This document shows, one piece after another, positions 1 through 9,299 of a stretch of DNA of 64,000 nucleotides. Every line of letters begins with the position of its first letter. Position 1 is the first letter of the stretch. The position numbers and the translations under genes are program-made. The DNA is taken from NCBI RefSeq assembly GCF_905220365.1, contig NC_061129.1, positions 5,890,803 through 5,954,802 on the forward strand, given 5' to 3'. This DNA is from Vanessa cardui (taxonomy: Eukaryota; Arthropoda; Insecta; Lepidoptera; Nymphalidae). Under the pieces are notes generated by a model that made no database searches, was not told the DNA's origin, and was given only the letters and a program-made list of their open reading frames with translations.

Positions 1-52
1 GATGATTTCCTTTTCCTTCATCGCCGAGCACGAAATGAATTATAAACACAAA
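1..52 (-). mobile_element. Fragment of tRNA-derived SINE (family A)
   Basis: The reverse complement matches the middle of family A (TTATAATTCAT..CGTGCTCGGCG.TGAAGG). Cut by the window edge; lies in the FIP200 intron. Confidence 0.7.
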
Positions 53-186
53 TGATGACGTCACAATGTCAAATAAGAATAAACTACATCAAGTCTTAGA
101 TTCTATAGTGGCGTAAGAAGAGTTCACTGATATAATATCACTTTATTTAAAAATTAAATGAATACAAAGCATAATGTACAACTTAC

Positions 187-719
187 CTAGATCTCAACGA
201 CTCTATCTCGGCCTTGTATTCCAAGTGCATTTTCTCTTGAATTTCTTTTAGATCTTTTTGCTTTTGAACTTCAACTTCCTCCAATTTCTTCTCAAACAAT
301 TTTAACTCCTCGCGCGTTTTTTCGAGTAAATCTTTCGTACTTTGATGATCATTCTGTAATTTCTCTATTTCATTCTGATGTTCTAATTTCAAATCTTCCG
401 CTTCCTTTTTTAAATTACTGATAGCGTTATCTTTGTCACTGAGAGCTGCCTTCATATCGCTAAGTTCCAATTCATGGTCTACTGTTAGCCTTTGGGTGTG
501 CTCACGTAGCCTTAGTTCCGTTTCTTCGTTATTTCTCTCCCACGCTTCACTTATTGATTGAAATATGTTATTTGTAAACTTCTTTTGCTCATCAACTTCA
601 TTTTTAAGCTTGACTAGTTCTTCCTTTATGAGAACTATGTTTACTTTGCATATACTAAATACTTGTACCAGAAAATCTTGTAACTTTTCGATATTAATTT
701 TTTGAGTATCCATATTGTC
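187..719 (-). CDS. Atg17: FIP200 exon 13 (coiled coil)
   Basis: A 533-base exon encoding about 177 residues of nearly unbroken charged heptads (for example EVDEQKKFTNNIFQ and EKTREELKLFEKKLEEVEVQ), the start of the long central coiled coil. The exon opens after TTTAG with DNMDTQKINIEKL and ends at GTAAGT (base 187). The next exon is outside the window. Confidence 0.9.
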
Positions 720-3700
720 CTAAAGAAATACAAATACTACATGAAAATAAAAAATAAATATTTTAAATATTTCATCTATAAAAAGGATAAACAAAACGAA
801 GCGTTCAATTTAACTAAAAAAGGTCTAAAAGGAAATTAATTTGAACGAAAACATCTACACTAACGCTATCTGGGGCCGGCGAAGACAGGAGCAACGAAAA
901 ACAACTAGTTACGCGACCACCCAGATAAGATATAACAAAAAGGTTTTAATATAGTTTTTTTTTTTTTTTAATATGTAAATTAAAACTTTAAATGTCGTAT
1001 AAAAACTTATCTGAGTGGTAATGTTTTGATATATAAGTGCACCTGTCCATCGCGGCCCCACTCCAAGCTGGAGGGTAGGGACTCTTCGATATAAAACTCG
1101 GAGTTGACAAACTCGTCCCTAGGGCTGGTTTCCGGTATAACGGGTAGGGTTCGCACCTCAGTGACGGTCGAAACGGCCATCGTGTCCGGAACGCAAGTCG
1201 TCGAGATGTCGACCTTTTGCTTCGAACCACTCTGCCGACTGAGTTTCTCGAAATCAGTATCTGTCTCCGATTCAAAATCTCTGCAAAAGTCAACAAAATT
1301 ATATAACACAATTTTATTGCCTTACAACAAATACAAAGTTTAGTGAAACTATCACTTATACAATATTTATACTATACAAAAAGATGAAAGGAAAAAAATA
1401 ACTTCGCGAGTGTAACGCAACCCCTGCGTCGGTGCCTATTAGACTAATTAGCTTCCCGGTATATAAGATGGCGGCACCTACGGGCGGACGCCGGGGTGCG
1501 GGGTATCGTACGAAGGGGAAAGAGGGGCAATACGCGGCACGGGGACGTAATACACTTTGGCCCGGGATACACACACACGTTACAAAAGTATATTTTATCT
1601 GTTCCCAAAAATTATTTGACAATCCATTTTTACTAAAAAAGCTTTTGGACACATTTTTATTTGCAAATTTAATAATAAAGGCAATCATAAAGCGTATTGG
1701 TTAATTAATTTACTAACTAAACTACTTACTTCTCAAAATCAACTTGAACATCCACATCTTTTTCTTCATGTTCAGATGCATTTAGCCTGAAAATTAAGTC
1801 TGTATATTATATAATATATAAAAGGCAATATATTATGATTTTAAGAGAGTGTTGTCCTTTTTATTAATCTCTTATAATCTAATAGATCTATTCGATTACA
1901 CTGCTGTTAGTGTTATTTAAAAAAAAAAAACTAAGCATAAAAATGGCTCACCTTTGCTGAAAGAATTTGACAATAAGGTCCATATTATACTTTGGAACAT
2001 CAACTCCTAAATCCGGGAAAGATTCGGATATGAATTCCACATCCTCGTTTGTGAGCTTCGGTAACTTTGCGTCGAACGCTGGGGGCGCCTGTGTCGCAAA
2101 CGGCGGCGGCAGGTCCGTCATACCGGGGAAGAGACTCTTGAGGAAATGGTCGTCGAAGTGGCTGTTAAACTCTTGACGTCGATTAACTTCCTCCTCGTGA
2201 ATTTTCATTAATTTTTCAGCTAAATCCGTCGCCCACTGAAATGAAAATTTATATATATTTTTATAGTCTGTATATGTTAGCTTAGTTTGAGAGTCGAGAT
2301 GGCCCAGTGGTTAGAACGCGTGCATCTTAACCGTTGATTGCGGGTTCGAACCCAGGCTAGCACCGCTGATTCATGTGCTTAATTTGTCTTTATAATTCAT
2401 CTCGTGCTCAGCGGTGAAGGAAAACATCATAAGGAAACCTGCATGTGACAAATTTCATAGAAATTCTGCCACATGTGTAATCCACCAACCCGCATTGGAA
2501 CAGCGCGGTGGAATATGTTTCAAAACCTTCTCCTCAAAGGGAGAGGTGGCCTTTAGCCCAGCAATGGGAATTTACAGGCTGTTGTTGTTGTTGTATATGT
2601 TAGCAAATAGACGGCGACAAATTCGAGCAAGCGTCAATGGGCCCATGGGCAGTGGCGTAGCTATCGTAGGGCCAGGAGGTGCAGTGCACCAGGGCCCCGG
2701 AGTTCAGGGGGCCCTCTAAACTAAACCTTAAGCTTCTGTAGCTAGAAAATCACGACCCTGCGCACAAGATTTCTTATTTGGTATCTATAATTTTAAAGGG
2801 TAATTATTAGTTAAAGAGGGATGGCAAAGAGGGCCCGATTCTTTTACTATGCACCGGGGCCCTTTTTCACCTAGCTACGCCACTGCCCATGGGCATATGG
2901 GGCGTCGGTTGACCTTGAGGTGCGCGTGCGAGAAGGTGCGGCGTCGCGCGACCTCGTGCACGGCGCGCACGAACACTGCGGGCGCGCGGTGCAGCTGCGA
3001 CACGATGCCGAAGTAGCGCGCCAGCCGGTTGAAGCACTGGAACGACAGCATGGCGTGCGCGTCCTGCACCGACATCGAGTTCTCGATCTTCAGCACCGCT
3101 CTGCCGACCACGTAAACATATTGTGATATTGTTTTATATTGGAGCTGAGATGGCCCAGTGGTTAGAACGCGTGCATCTTAACCGATGATTGCGGGTTCAA
3201 ACCCAGGCAAGCACCACTGTATATATGTGCTTAATTTGTGTTTATAATTCATCTCATGCTCGGCGGTGAAGGAAAACATCGTGAGGAAACCTGCATGTGT
3301 CTAATTTCATCGAAATTCTGCCACATGTGCATTCCACCAACCCGCATTGGAACAGCGTGGTGGAATATGTTCCAAACACTCTCCTTAATGGAAGAGGAGG
3401 CCTTATCTCAGCAGTGGGAAATGTACAGGCTGTTACTTTACTTTTTTTCTGTTTTATATTGTTATTTATTTATTAATCACCGCCTTCTTTTACTTTTCTG
3501 ATTAGCCTAAAGGCTGACTGGCAGAGAATGCCTTCAGGCATTAAGTCCGCCTTTTGTCCCATATATATATTTATATATACATGGTGTTCAATAAAGCCTT
3601 TAAATAAATAAAATAAATAAAACAATAAATCTCCTACTCCCATTATGTTTCTGATATGAAAAAGAATTTAGATAATCCTTTCACTGAAGTAAACTATGTT

Positions 3701-6700
3701 ATATTTGAGAATTGGTTCTACTGTATTAAATATTAAGGTAACATTCTTAAAATAGAATTTAGAATTTTTTTCAATATCATACATCAGTTTTTGACAAAAG
3801 GTTATATTGGACAAAATCACATACATTAGTCTGATCCCAACGTAAGTAACTAAAGAACTTGTGTTAAGGAAAATCAGAATTAACTGCGGTACCACAAACG
3901 CACAGACCCAAGACAACATACAAAAAAAAATTCTACATCAACTCGCCCGGGAATCGAACCCAAGACCTCGAAGTGGCGTTCCATGAAAACCGGTGGACAC
4001 ACTACTCCACCGTGGAAGTCGTGGAGTGTATCAATCTTAAGTAATCTATTACATTCTGAAATGTGTTAATTACTTACTCTAGCCTAGCCTTTAAGTTATG
4101 CGACAGTTCTTCCTTAGACTTAGTGATGCGCCGTCTGATTTCGACCAATTCTTGATGTCCCTTTAGCAGCTTCTCTAACTGACGCCAGTGCGACTCCACC
4201 AGCGTGGGTAGTACAGATGGATCACAGACTGTATTAAGACGCTCTCGATACTGCAAAGCCAACAAAGGTACATCATGATATATTGGATATCATTTATTTG
4301 TCTAATTTCTCACGGCAATCTATCTAGTTCACCTGAATAAGTGACGCTGCTTGATCACGTTGATCTCGTTCGATTTTTTTCACGTCACTTAGCAACTGGT
4401 CTAATCCATACAAGCGGTCCTCGATACCTTTGATTTGCTTCAAACCATGCATGTTCGCATACTCCAGTATATGGTACAATTCAGCTTCACGTTCCTTCAA
4501 CGGTTCGGCATCAATCTGGAAATAAAATATTCTTGTTAAGTCATTCTTAGAATATTTTTTTGTTCTTTATTTAAATTCTTGTAGTGTAAAATTATGGTCT
4601 GTCATAGACTTGCATTCATTTGTATTGCCATATAAAAAATACAATATTCAATAATACTTATTTCTTACCAAAGCCAAACCCTTCTGACAGTAGTCGAGAA
4701 TATCTTGAAGCGACGCCTTGTTCCCTTGAGCAAGTATCCAATGCAACAATGTCGGCTCATCCTTGCTCTCACAGGAAGGCGCTTTAAATGTCACCCCCTC
4801 ATCTGAGTCTTCGATTACTTGACCACCTTCTGACGACGTCGCGCCATCATTGCTCGTCGATGTATTCCTCTGGTCAAACACTAAACAAACATAACATATT
4901 AAAAAAAAGAAAAATCACAGTTTTCATAGAAAAAATATTAAAGGACTCTTACAATCTGTCAAATATATAGAGATAAAATTTTGCTACACTGCGTTCAACG
5001 AAAGGATAAGAACCATTAAATTTTCGGCCCTAATGACGTTTTGTTCGCAAAAAAATTACTCTCTAAAAAGATTGAGCGCTGTATTTTTTAACAATTTGAT
5101 AATATATCATAAAGAAGATTTATCGCTGCAGCTAACTTTAATTGTAACTTTAGCCAGTATTAGAACAAATTATTCACTTGAACATTCTTGTTATATACAA
5201 TAACAACAACGGCCTATAAATTTCCCACGACTGAGCTACGGCCTCTTCTCTCTTTGAGGACAAGGTTTGGAACATATTCCACCACGCTGTTCCAGTACGG
5301 GTTGGCCTGTCTGGGTTTGAAACCCTTGAATTAAAATGCACTCGTTCTAACCACTGGGCCATGTCGCCTCTTTATTCTATATTTATCTAGTTATATATCT
5401 AGGCATAAATTGATATATTTTAATTAAAGTATAAAATTTACAAAACGGTTTTCATTAAAATCGTTTATTTTTAGACGGTATATATCCGCCAATTGTCGGC
5501 CTCAAGCTAAATAAATTACAATATTTTAGAAGTTAAAACAAAGGACCATTGTCAATGTTGACTTCCGTTTAGTTAATCACTGTTAACGAAATTTGCTTAA
5601 TGTCTACTAATAATTATATAGGGTAAGCAATCACAAATATTATTTTAAACATTCCTTGAGCAGAATTAATACATTAATTTTCGTATTCATACTTTCTTAC
5701 TTAACTCATTGTACTACATTTTATACCCATTTACAATGGTAATAAGTGTAAAAATATAATTAAACAAATTCGACCTTGCATTGGTAAGATATTATGGGTT
5801 AAAATCTAAAATAATCTATGCTATTCATTATGGATTCGTAAAAAAAATAGCATTTTCAATGAATTGTATTCAGATCTTTTTATTATTTAAAAAGTAAAAT
5901 TGGAATGTTTATTTGTAGTTAAGTGAAACAGTCGAGATGGCCCAGTGGTTAGAACGCGTGCATCGTAACCGATGATTGCGGGTTCAAACCCAGGCAAGCA
6001 CCGCTGATTCATGTGCTTAATTTGTGTTTATAATTCATCTCGTGCTCAGCGGTGAAGGAAAACATCGCGAGGAAACCTGCATGAGACAAATTTCATAAAA
6101 ATTTTGCCACATGTGTATTCCACCAACCCTTTAGCCCAACAGTGGGAATTTACAGGCTGTTGTTGTTGAAATATTATAAAAAAAAATTCAACAAAAGTCA
6201 AGAATAGGATACGATAGGATAGCTATTAGAAAATTTAATAGAATATGTAAAAGATTTGAACAACCCTACTCCTTCGGTTTTTGAAATAGGCCTTAGATTG
6301 ATGGAATATGATTTTTCTTACCATCCTCCTCTGATAACTTGAAGACACCAGTACCAAAATCAGCAGTTCTGTTTTCAGAGCTGCTCCCCAATGCAGGATT
6401 GACGCCATAATGGTGACCTTCGAAATCTGTATCTTCGAAAACATCAAAGGCAGAAAATCGATGAGCTTCTGCGTTTAGCTGAAGTGCCGATAATATTGGA
6501 ATTTTCCCTAATGACTCAAGCACTTCATTTAAACTGTGTAAAAAAAAAAAAAAAACAAAACATATAGATAAGGTTTGTAAAATATGTAAGTACAATATTA
6601 AATTTGCTGAAGGAATCTATTCTAAAAACTTACGTATTTAACTTTTCATGATATTCTTCCTTTTTTAATCTATGCTTTCTAAAAGACTCTTTGAAACTTT

Positions 6701-8676
6701 TTGACCTTTCACAAAATTCATTAAATATATCCTCCAAATTAGCAACAACAGCTGCCCATCCCTAAAATTACAACAATAATAAATAAAAATACAATACATA
6801 AATTATAACTTCAAAACAAACCTGTAATCTGAAGAATATGACATGTAGGGTCAATTATTGTCAATTTTATTTAATTTTGTAAATTAGGTCCTATGAGTTC
6901 ATCTTTATCTATAATAACCTTATTGTCAATGCATAAGTTGGTCATTGTTATTTTTAACAGATTTAATTATTGTAATTTTGCATGAATTGTGGATAGAAAA
7001 CATTGATATTATTTAATTCTTATAGACTTAAATATGTAATCTTAGTAGGTAAACAAAAATATGAGGAAATCTATATATGTAGGTCAGATTAAATTTTACA
7101 ATCTCTGTATTGTTCAATCCACCTAGGAATGCTGTGATGGAATAAGTCCTAAGCACCAATTTAAAAGGAGATGATTCTTAAGCCTAGTAATTTAATAACA
7201 TGTTACTTTACGTCTTTATTTAATTTTACCTGATGTTGCAAATGCTGTTCAAGTACCAACTGATCACAACTCCTGGACACATCATGAGCGAGATTGCTAA
7301 ACTGTTTCGCTAAATTCGCACATGATATTACTGTTTCTAAGTTGCGTGGAAGTGAGCAACATTTCTCAACGGCACTCCTCAGCTCTGCTACAGATTTCCC
7401 ATCGAAAGCACTTCGACTATCACTTCGAAATTCACCAGTGCTCAATTCTACTATAGGACTGAGATCGCACACTAAAATACGAATTACAAGTTTTAACATG
7501 TAAACAATGAAAAATGTATTATTTGTGTAAAATTTTAATGATTAGTTTAAAAAAGCAATTAGAAAAACAAGGAATTTTCTTTCTTCAACATAGAAAAAAG
7601 TATAGTAAAATAATTCACAAACTTAATTCTTAACAATAGGTAAAGTATAAATAGACAGATCATTACTAACTACTAAGTTTACAACTTAGTAGTTAGTAAT
7701 GATCTGTCTATTTAATATAAAATATTAATCTAATTCAGTTGCTCCAGAAGTTATCCATTACAAGACCTTACCAGGACACCACTTGTTTATCACAAAGAAA
7801 AAGGACTTTCATAGTTTTATTAAATATGGATGGTAAAACAAGGATGGGCTTAGGACAACCAATATACACTAACAGCCAAACTACGGGTCTCAACACACAA
7901 TGCATTCTTTAAGAAATACTGATCTTATTCCACATACAAATATATAAACCACTTTGATAGTACATGAGAAACATATTTAATTAGAAACACTATATGCTAT
8001 TTTTAATAGAATGATTACTAGCAACCCAGGGTGGGTAGCGGTCAACAGTCAAATAAACTACAGAATTTGTCTATTTATATTATCACGTATTACGTAGATA
8101 TTTTTAACAAATTAGTGTTTCTCTATTATATTGCTCATAAATTATATACAAAAACCTTCCTTTAAAATAAATAGAGTGATTTGAGAAAATCACTATATTT
8201 ATTATAAAAAACTGCATCAAAATCTCTTGAGTAATATTAAAGATACATACATAAGCAACTCTGTTTTATACTATGTAATTAAGTCAACTCAATTCTTACT
8301 TACTAGATTGCTGTAAATGGCTTTCCTTTACCGATGGCTTACTAAACATGTATATCGGATTAGTGTCTGTACCAGCGCTATAGGAAGACACCATATGATC
8401 GGACTGCAATACTTCTCCTCCACTTACAAGTAGAACAAGAGAAGATGCAGGTATCTTTGTTTTTCTCTCTATAGCTGATTTTAAACTGGCCACACTGCAA
8501 GTGTATATAACATATGATAATATGAACACATTTCTTAAATAATATGCAACATTTATATTATAAATTATACTCATTACATTTATAGTAATTATGTTAAAAT
8601 TTTCTTACCTTTGTAAAGTTAGATTCATATCATAAGTGGTCATTTGACCAGCATCTACATGGAAAACGTAAAGCAT
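187..8676 (-). CDS. Atg17: FIP200/RB1CC1 (Atg17) autophagy scaffold, 5' part of gene
   Basis: Thirteen exons, all phase-compatible with GT-AG introns, give about 902 codons. Exons: 8676-8609, 8494-8304, 7471-7230, 6761-6634, 6533-6322, 4880-4669, 4515-4333, 4250-4078, 3100-2914, 2235-1952, 1786-1730, 1280-1043, 719-187. The N-terminus is a ubiquitin-like fold (residues 1 to about 80) ending in YSAGTDTNPIYMF, which is nearly invariant in RB1CC1/FIP200. Other family blocks follow: EQHLQHQGWAAVVANLED, YGLDQLL, LSHNLKARLE and WATDLAEKL. Exon 13 is a long coiled coil. FIP200 scaffolds the ULK1/Atg1 kinase complex that starts autophagosome formation in the cytoplasm; insects use it as the Atg17-like subunit. 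The C-terminal coiled coil and claw domain are outside the window. The start is the first ATG (8676), matching the family N-terminus. Family assignment is firm; exon 12 to 13 joining is slightly less certain. Confidence 0.93.
1043..1280 (-). CDS. Atg17: FIP200 exon 12
   Basis: Encodes DFESETDTDFEKLSRQSGSK and a low-complexity linker ending LEWGRDGQ. I end it at CAG|GTGCAC because this joins exon 13 in phase; reading on gives a stop after 12 more codons. The 3' end is the least certain splice site of the gene. Confidence 0.8.
1730..1786 (-). CDS. Atg17: FIP200 exon 11 (small exon)
   Basis: A 57-base exon encoding LNASEHEEKDVDVQVDFEK. Acceptor TTTTCAG and donor AA|GTAAGT keep the phase with both neighbours. 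It is acidic, with no recognisable domain. Confidence 0.85.
1952..2235 (-). CDS. Atg17: FIP200 exon 10
   Basis: Begins WATDLAEKLMKIHEEE and contains FLKSLFPGMTDLPPPFATQA and DAKLPKLTNEDVEFISESFP, aligning with the vertebrate FRGLDSWPPSFCTQKPRKFD region. Ends in FFQQR with a GTGAGC donor. Confidence 0.94.
2282..2591 (+). mobile_element. tRNA-derived SINE (family A), full-length with TSD
   Basis: The head carries pol III A-box-like TGGCCCAGTGG and B-box GGGTTCGAACCC; the tail is (TTG)n. It is flanked by the 13-bp duplication TGTATATGTTAGC (2269-2281 and 2592-2604). Possibly the Metulj-type lepidopteran SINE family (name from memory). Confidence 0.9.
2650..2885. mobile_element. hAT-type MITE, 236 bp, with 8-bp TSD
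   Basis: Terminal inverted repeats open with CAGTGGCGTAGCTA at 2650 and end with its reverse complement at 2885. The 8-bp duplication CCCATGGG flanks both sides (2642-2649 and 2886-2893). GGGGCCC-rich subterminal ends and the 8-bp TSD point to a non-autonomous hAT element. No coding capacity. Confidence 0.88.
2914..3100 (-). CDS. Atg17: FIP200 exon 9
   Basis: Encodes AVLKIENSMSVQDAHAML to VHEVARRRTFSHAHLK, aligning with the family's VVEVVRRKMF segment. Strikingly GC-rich for this locus. A hAT-type MITE lies 28 bp into the intron after its donor (AAG|GTCAAC). Confidence 0.93.
3142..3449 (+). mobile_element. tRNA-derived SINE (family A) with TSD
   Basis: Same family as 2282-2591. Flanked by the 12-bp duplication TGTTTTATATTG (3130-3141 and 3450-3461). 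Lies in FIP200 intron 8. Confidence 0.88.
3490..3625 (+). mobile_element. LINE/SINE 3' tail remnant
   Basis: Carries the GCCTAAAGGCTGACTGGCAG and AAGTCCGCC motifs, then TTCAATAAAG and a TAAA-repeat tail. This is the common 3' end of lepidopteran non-LTR elements and their SINEs. A related tail lies at 62715-62900. Confidence 0.6.
3810..4021 (-). mobile_element. tRNA-derived SINE (family B)
   Basis: On the minus strand the head has a B-box-like GGGTTCGATTCCCGGGCG and an A-box-like region with TCATGG. The body matches the copy at 55244-55457 over its whole length. Distinct from family A. Confidence 0.8.
4078..4250 (-). CDS. Atg17: FIP200 exon 8
   Basis: Encodes YRERLNTVCDPSVLPTL, SHWRQLEKLLKGHQELVEI and SKEELSHNLKARLE, collinear with the vertebrate DASVLPDLCLSH to LANNLHVRL stretch. 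Donor GTAAGT. Confidence 0.94.
4333..4515 (-). CDS. Atg17: FIP200 exon 7
   Basis: Sixty-one codons in phase 0 on both sides: IDAEPLKEREAELYHILEYA, then GLKQIKGIEDRLYGLDQLLS and a charged helix ending AASLIQ. Matches the RB1CC1 stretch around KGLEDRLYALDQM. Confidence 0.93.
4669..4880 (-). CDS. Atg17: FIP200 exon 6
   Basis: Encodes an acidic Ser/Thr-rich linker and then the conserved LLHWILAQGNKASLQDIL and YCQKGLAL segment, counterpart of the vertebrate LLDWINVQ region. The donor is GTAAGA. Confidence 0.93.
5202..5370 (-). mobile_element. tRNA-derived SINE (family A), internally deleted
   Basis: The minus-strand head (GGCCCAGTGGTTAGAACG) is followed after a shortened middle by the family's 3' part and (TTG)n tail at 5202. 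About 120 bp of the family middle is missing. In FIP200 intron 5. Confidence 0.8.
5931..6168 (+). mobile_element. tRNA-derived SINE (family A), internally deleted
   Basis: Head and middle are intact; about 60 bp before the TTTAGCCCA..AGTGGGAATT block is deleted. (TTG)n tail. In FIP200 intron 5. Confidence 0.85.
6322..6533 (-). CDS. Atg17: FIP200 exon 5
   Basis: Encodes LNEVLESLGKIPILSAL, the counterpart of the vertebrate LAKIPLL segment, then a polar linker. A 13-base A run on the plus strand just above the acceptor supplies its pyrimidine tract. Confidence 0.92.
6634..6761 (-). CDS. Atg17: FIP200 exon 4
   Basis: Encodes GWAAVVANLEDIF followed by basic helical sequence ending EEYHEKLNT. Bounded by a TTTTAG acceptor and a GTAAGT donor. 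Confidence 0.92.
7230..7471 (-). CDS. Atg17: FIP200 exon 3
   Basis: Begins MCDLSPIVEL and ends in LEQHLQHQ, joining phase 0 to GWAAVVANLED in exon 4. This rebuilds the conserved H-LQHQGWAA motif of FIP200. Contains Cys-rich helical sequence (VEKCCSLPRNLETVISCANL). Confidence 0.93.
7648..7714. repeat. Perfect 32-bp inverted repeat with 3-base loop
   Basis: Arms 7648-7679 and 7683-7714 are exact reverse complements around TAC. It lies in FIP200 intron 2. It could be a MITE hairpin end, a snap-back duplication or a small-RNA precursor. No coding content. Confidence 0.9.
8025..8290 (-). mobile_element. Helitron-like non-autonomous fragment
   Basis: Shares the blocks AACTGCATCAAAATC..TTGAGTAATATTAAAGAT and the TACTATGTAAT end with copies near 47870, 50620 and 52640. 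Starts near AGCAACCCAGGGTGG, a diverged Helitron-type end. In FIP200 intron 2. Confidence 0.45.
8304..8494 (-). CDS. Atg17: FIP200 exon 2 (rest of ubiquitin-like domain)
   Basis: Encodes residues 23 to about 86, including SLKSAIERKTKIPASSLVLL and the family signature SYSAGTDTNPIYMF. The exon ends at A|GTAAGT (8304). A second GTAAGA lies 4 bases downstream but does not keep the phase with exon 3. Confidence 0.93.
8609..8676 (-). CDS. Atg17: FIP200 exon 1 (start of ubiquitin-like domain)
   Basis: The ATG at 8676-8674 begins MLYVFHVDAGQM, the first beta strands of the ubiquitin-like domain. A strong GTAAGA donor follows base 8609, leaving two bases of a serine codon completed by exon 2. It is too short for a simple ORF scan and was found by homology and phase. 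Confidence 0.9.
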
Positions 8677-9299
8677 GTTGTTTTTTTTTATTAAAACCTT
8701 TTTATTAATTACTCATGTAAATTTATATTTCCATGTTTATTCATATCTACAAATTATTAAAGCTGTAAAAAATATATTATTAATAGATATAAATTTCAAA
8801 ACTTGATTTATGCTAAAAAGACATACTATTTGGTTCTTTTTTGTAATATAATTAATTTATTTTTATTGTACTTTGTAACTCCCAATTTACTAATTATATA
8901 GAACAACAACAAAATTATGAGCTAATTGTGTGCAAATTTACCTTAAATAATCTTCATTATCTTTGTGACCTCAAATAACTATTTAATGGAGCAATTTACT
9001 ATTAGTAACTTATCTAAACAGTGTATTATATATTATATAATGTATTTCCCAAATTTATAGAATCTTAGTTTTGTTGCAGTTATACTAGTTTTATTTTTTA
9101 TACATTTAGATTTATAACAAGAAGCAAAATCTAATAACTGCCCAAAAATAAACACAGACGTCATAAGTATTGAACAAATAAAATCGATTGCACTCTTTTT
9201 TTTTAAAGTATCCCATATTTCACTAAAGACTAACAACACAAGACACATGTTAAATTAAAATTAAATAATATTGAGATTGACCATCAAAATGGAACGTGT

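Noticed and set aside
1104..1704. Plus-strand ORFs opposite FIP200 exon 12 and the following intron
   Set aside because: Shadows of the minus-strand gene; low-complexity translations.
2297..2360. Possible tRNA genes (GGTTCGAA-type B boxes)
   Set aside because: Each is the head of a dispersed SINE with its tail and target duplications; the sequences do not fold as complete tRNAs.
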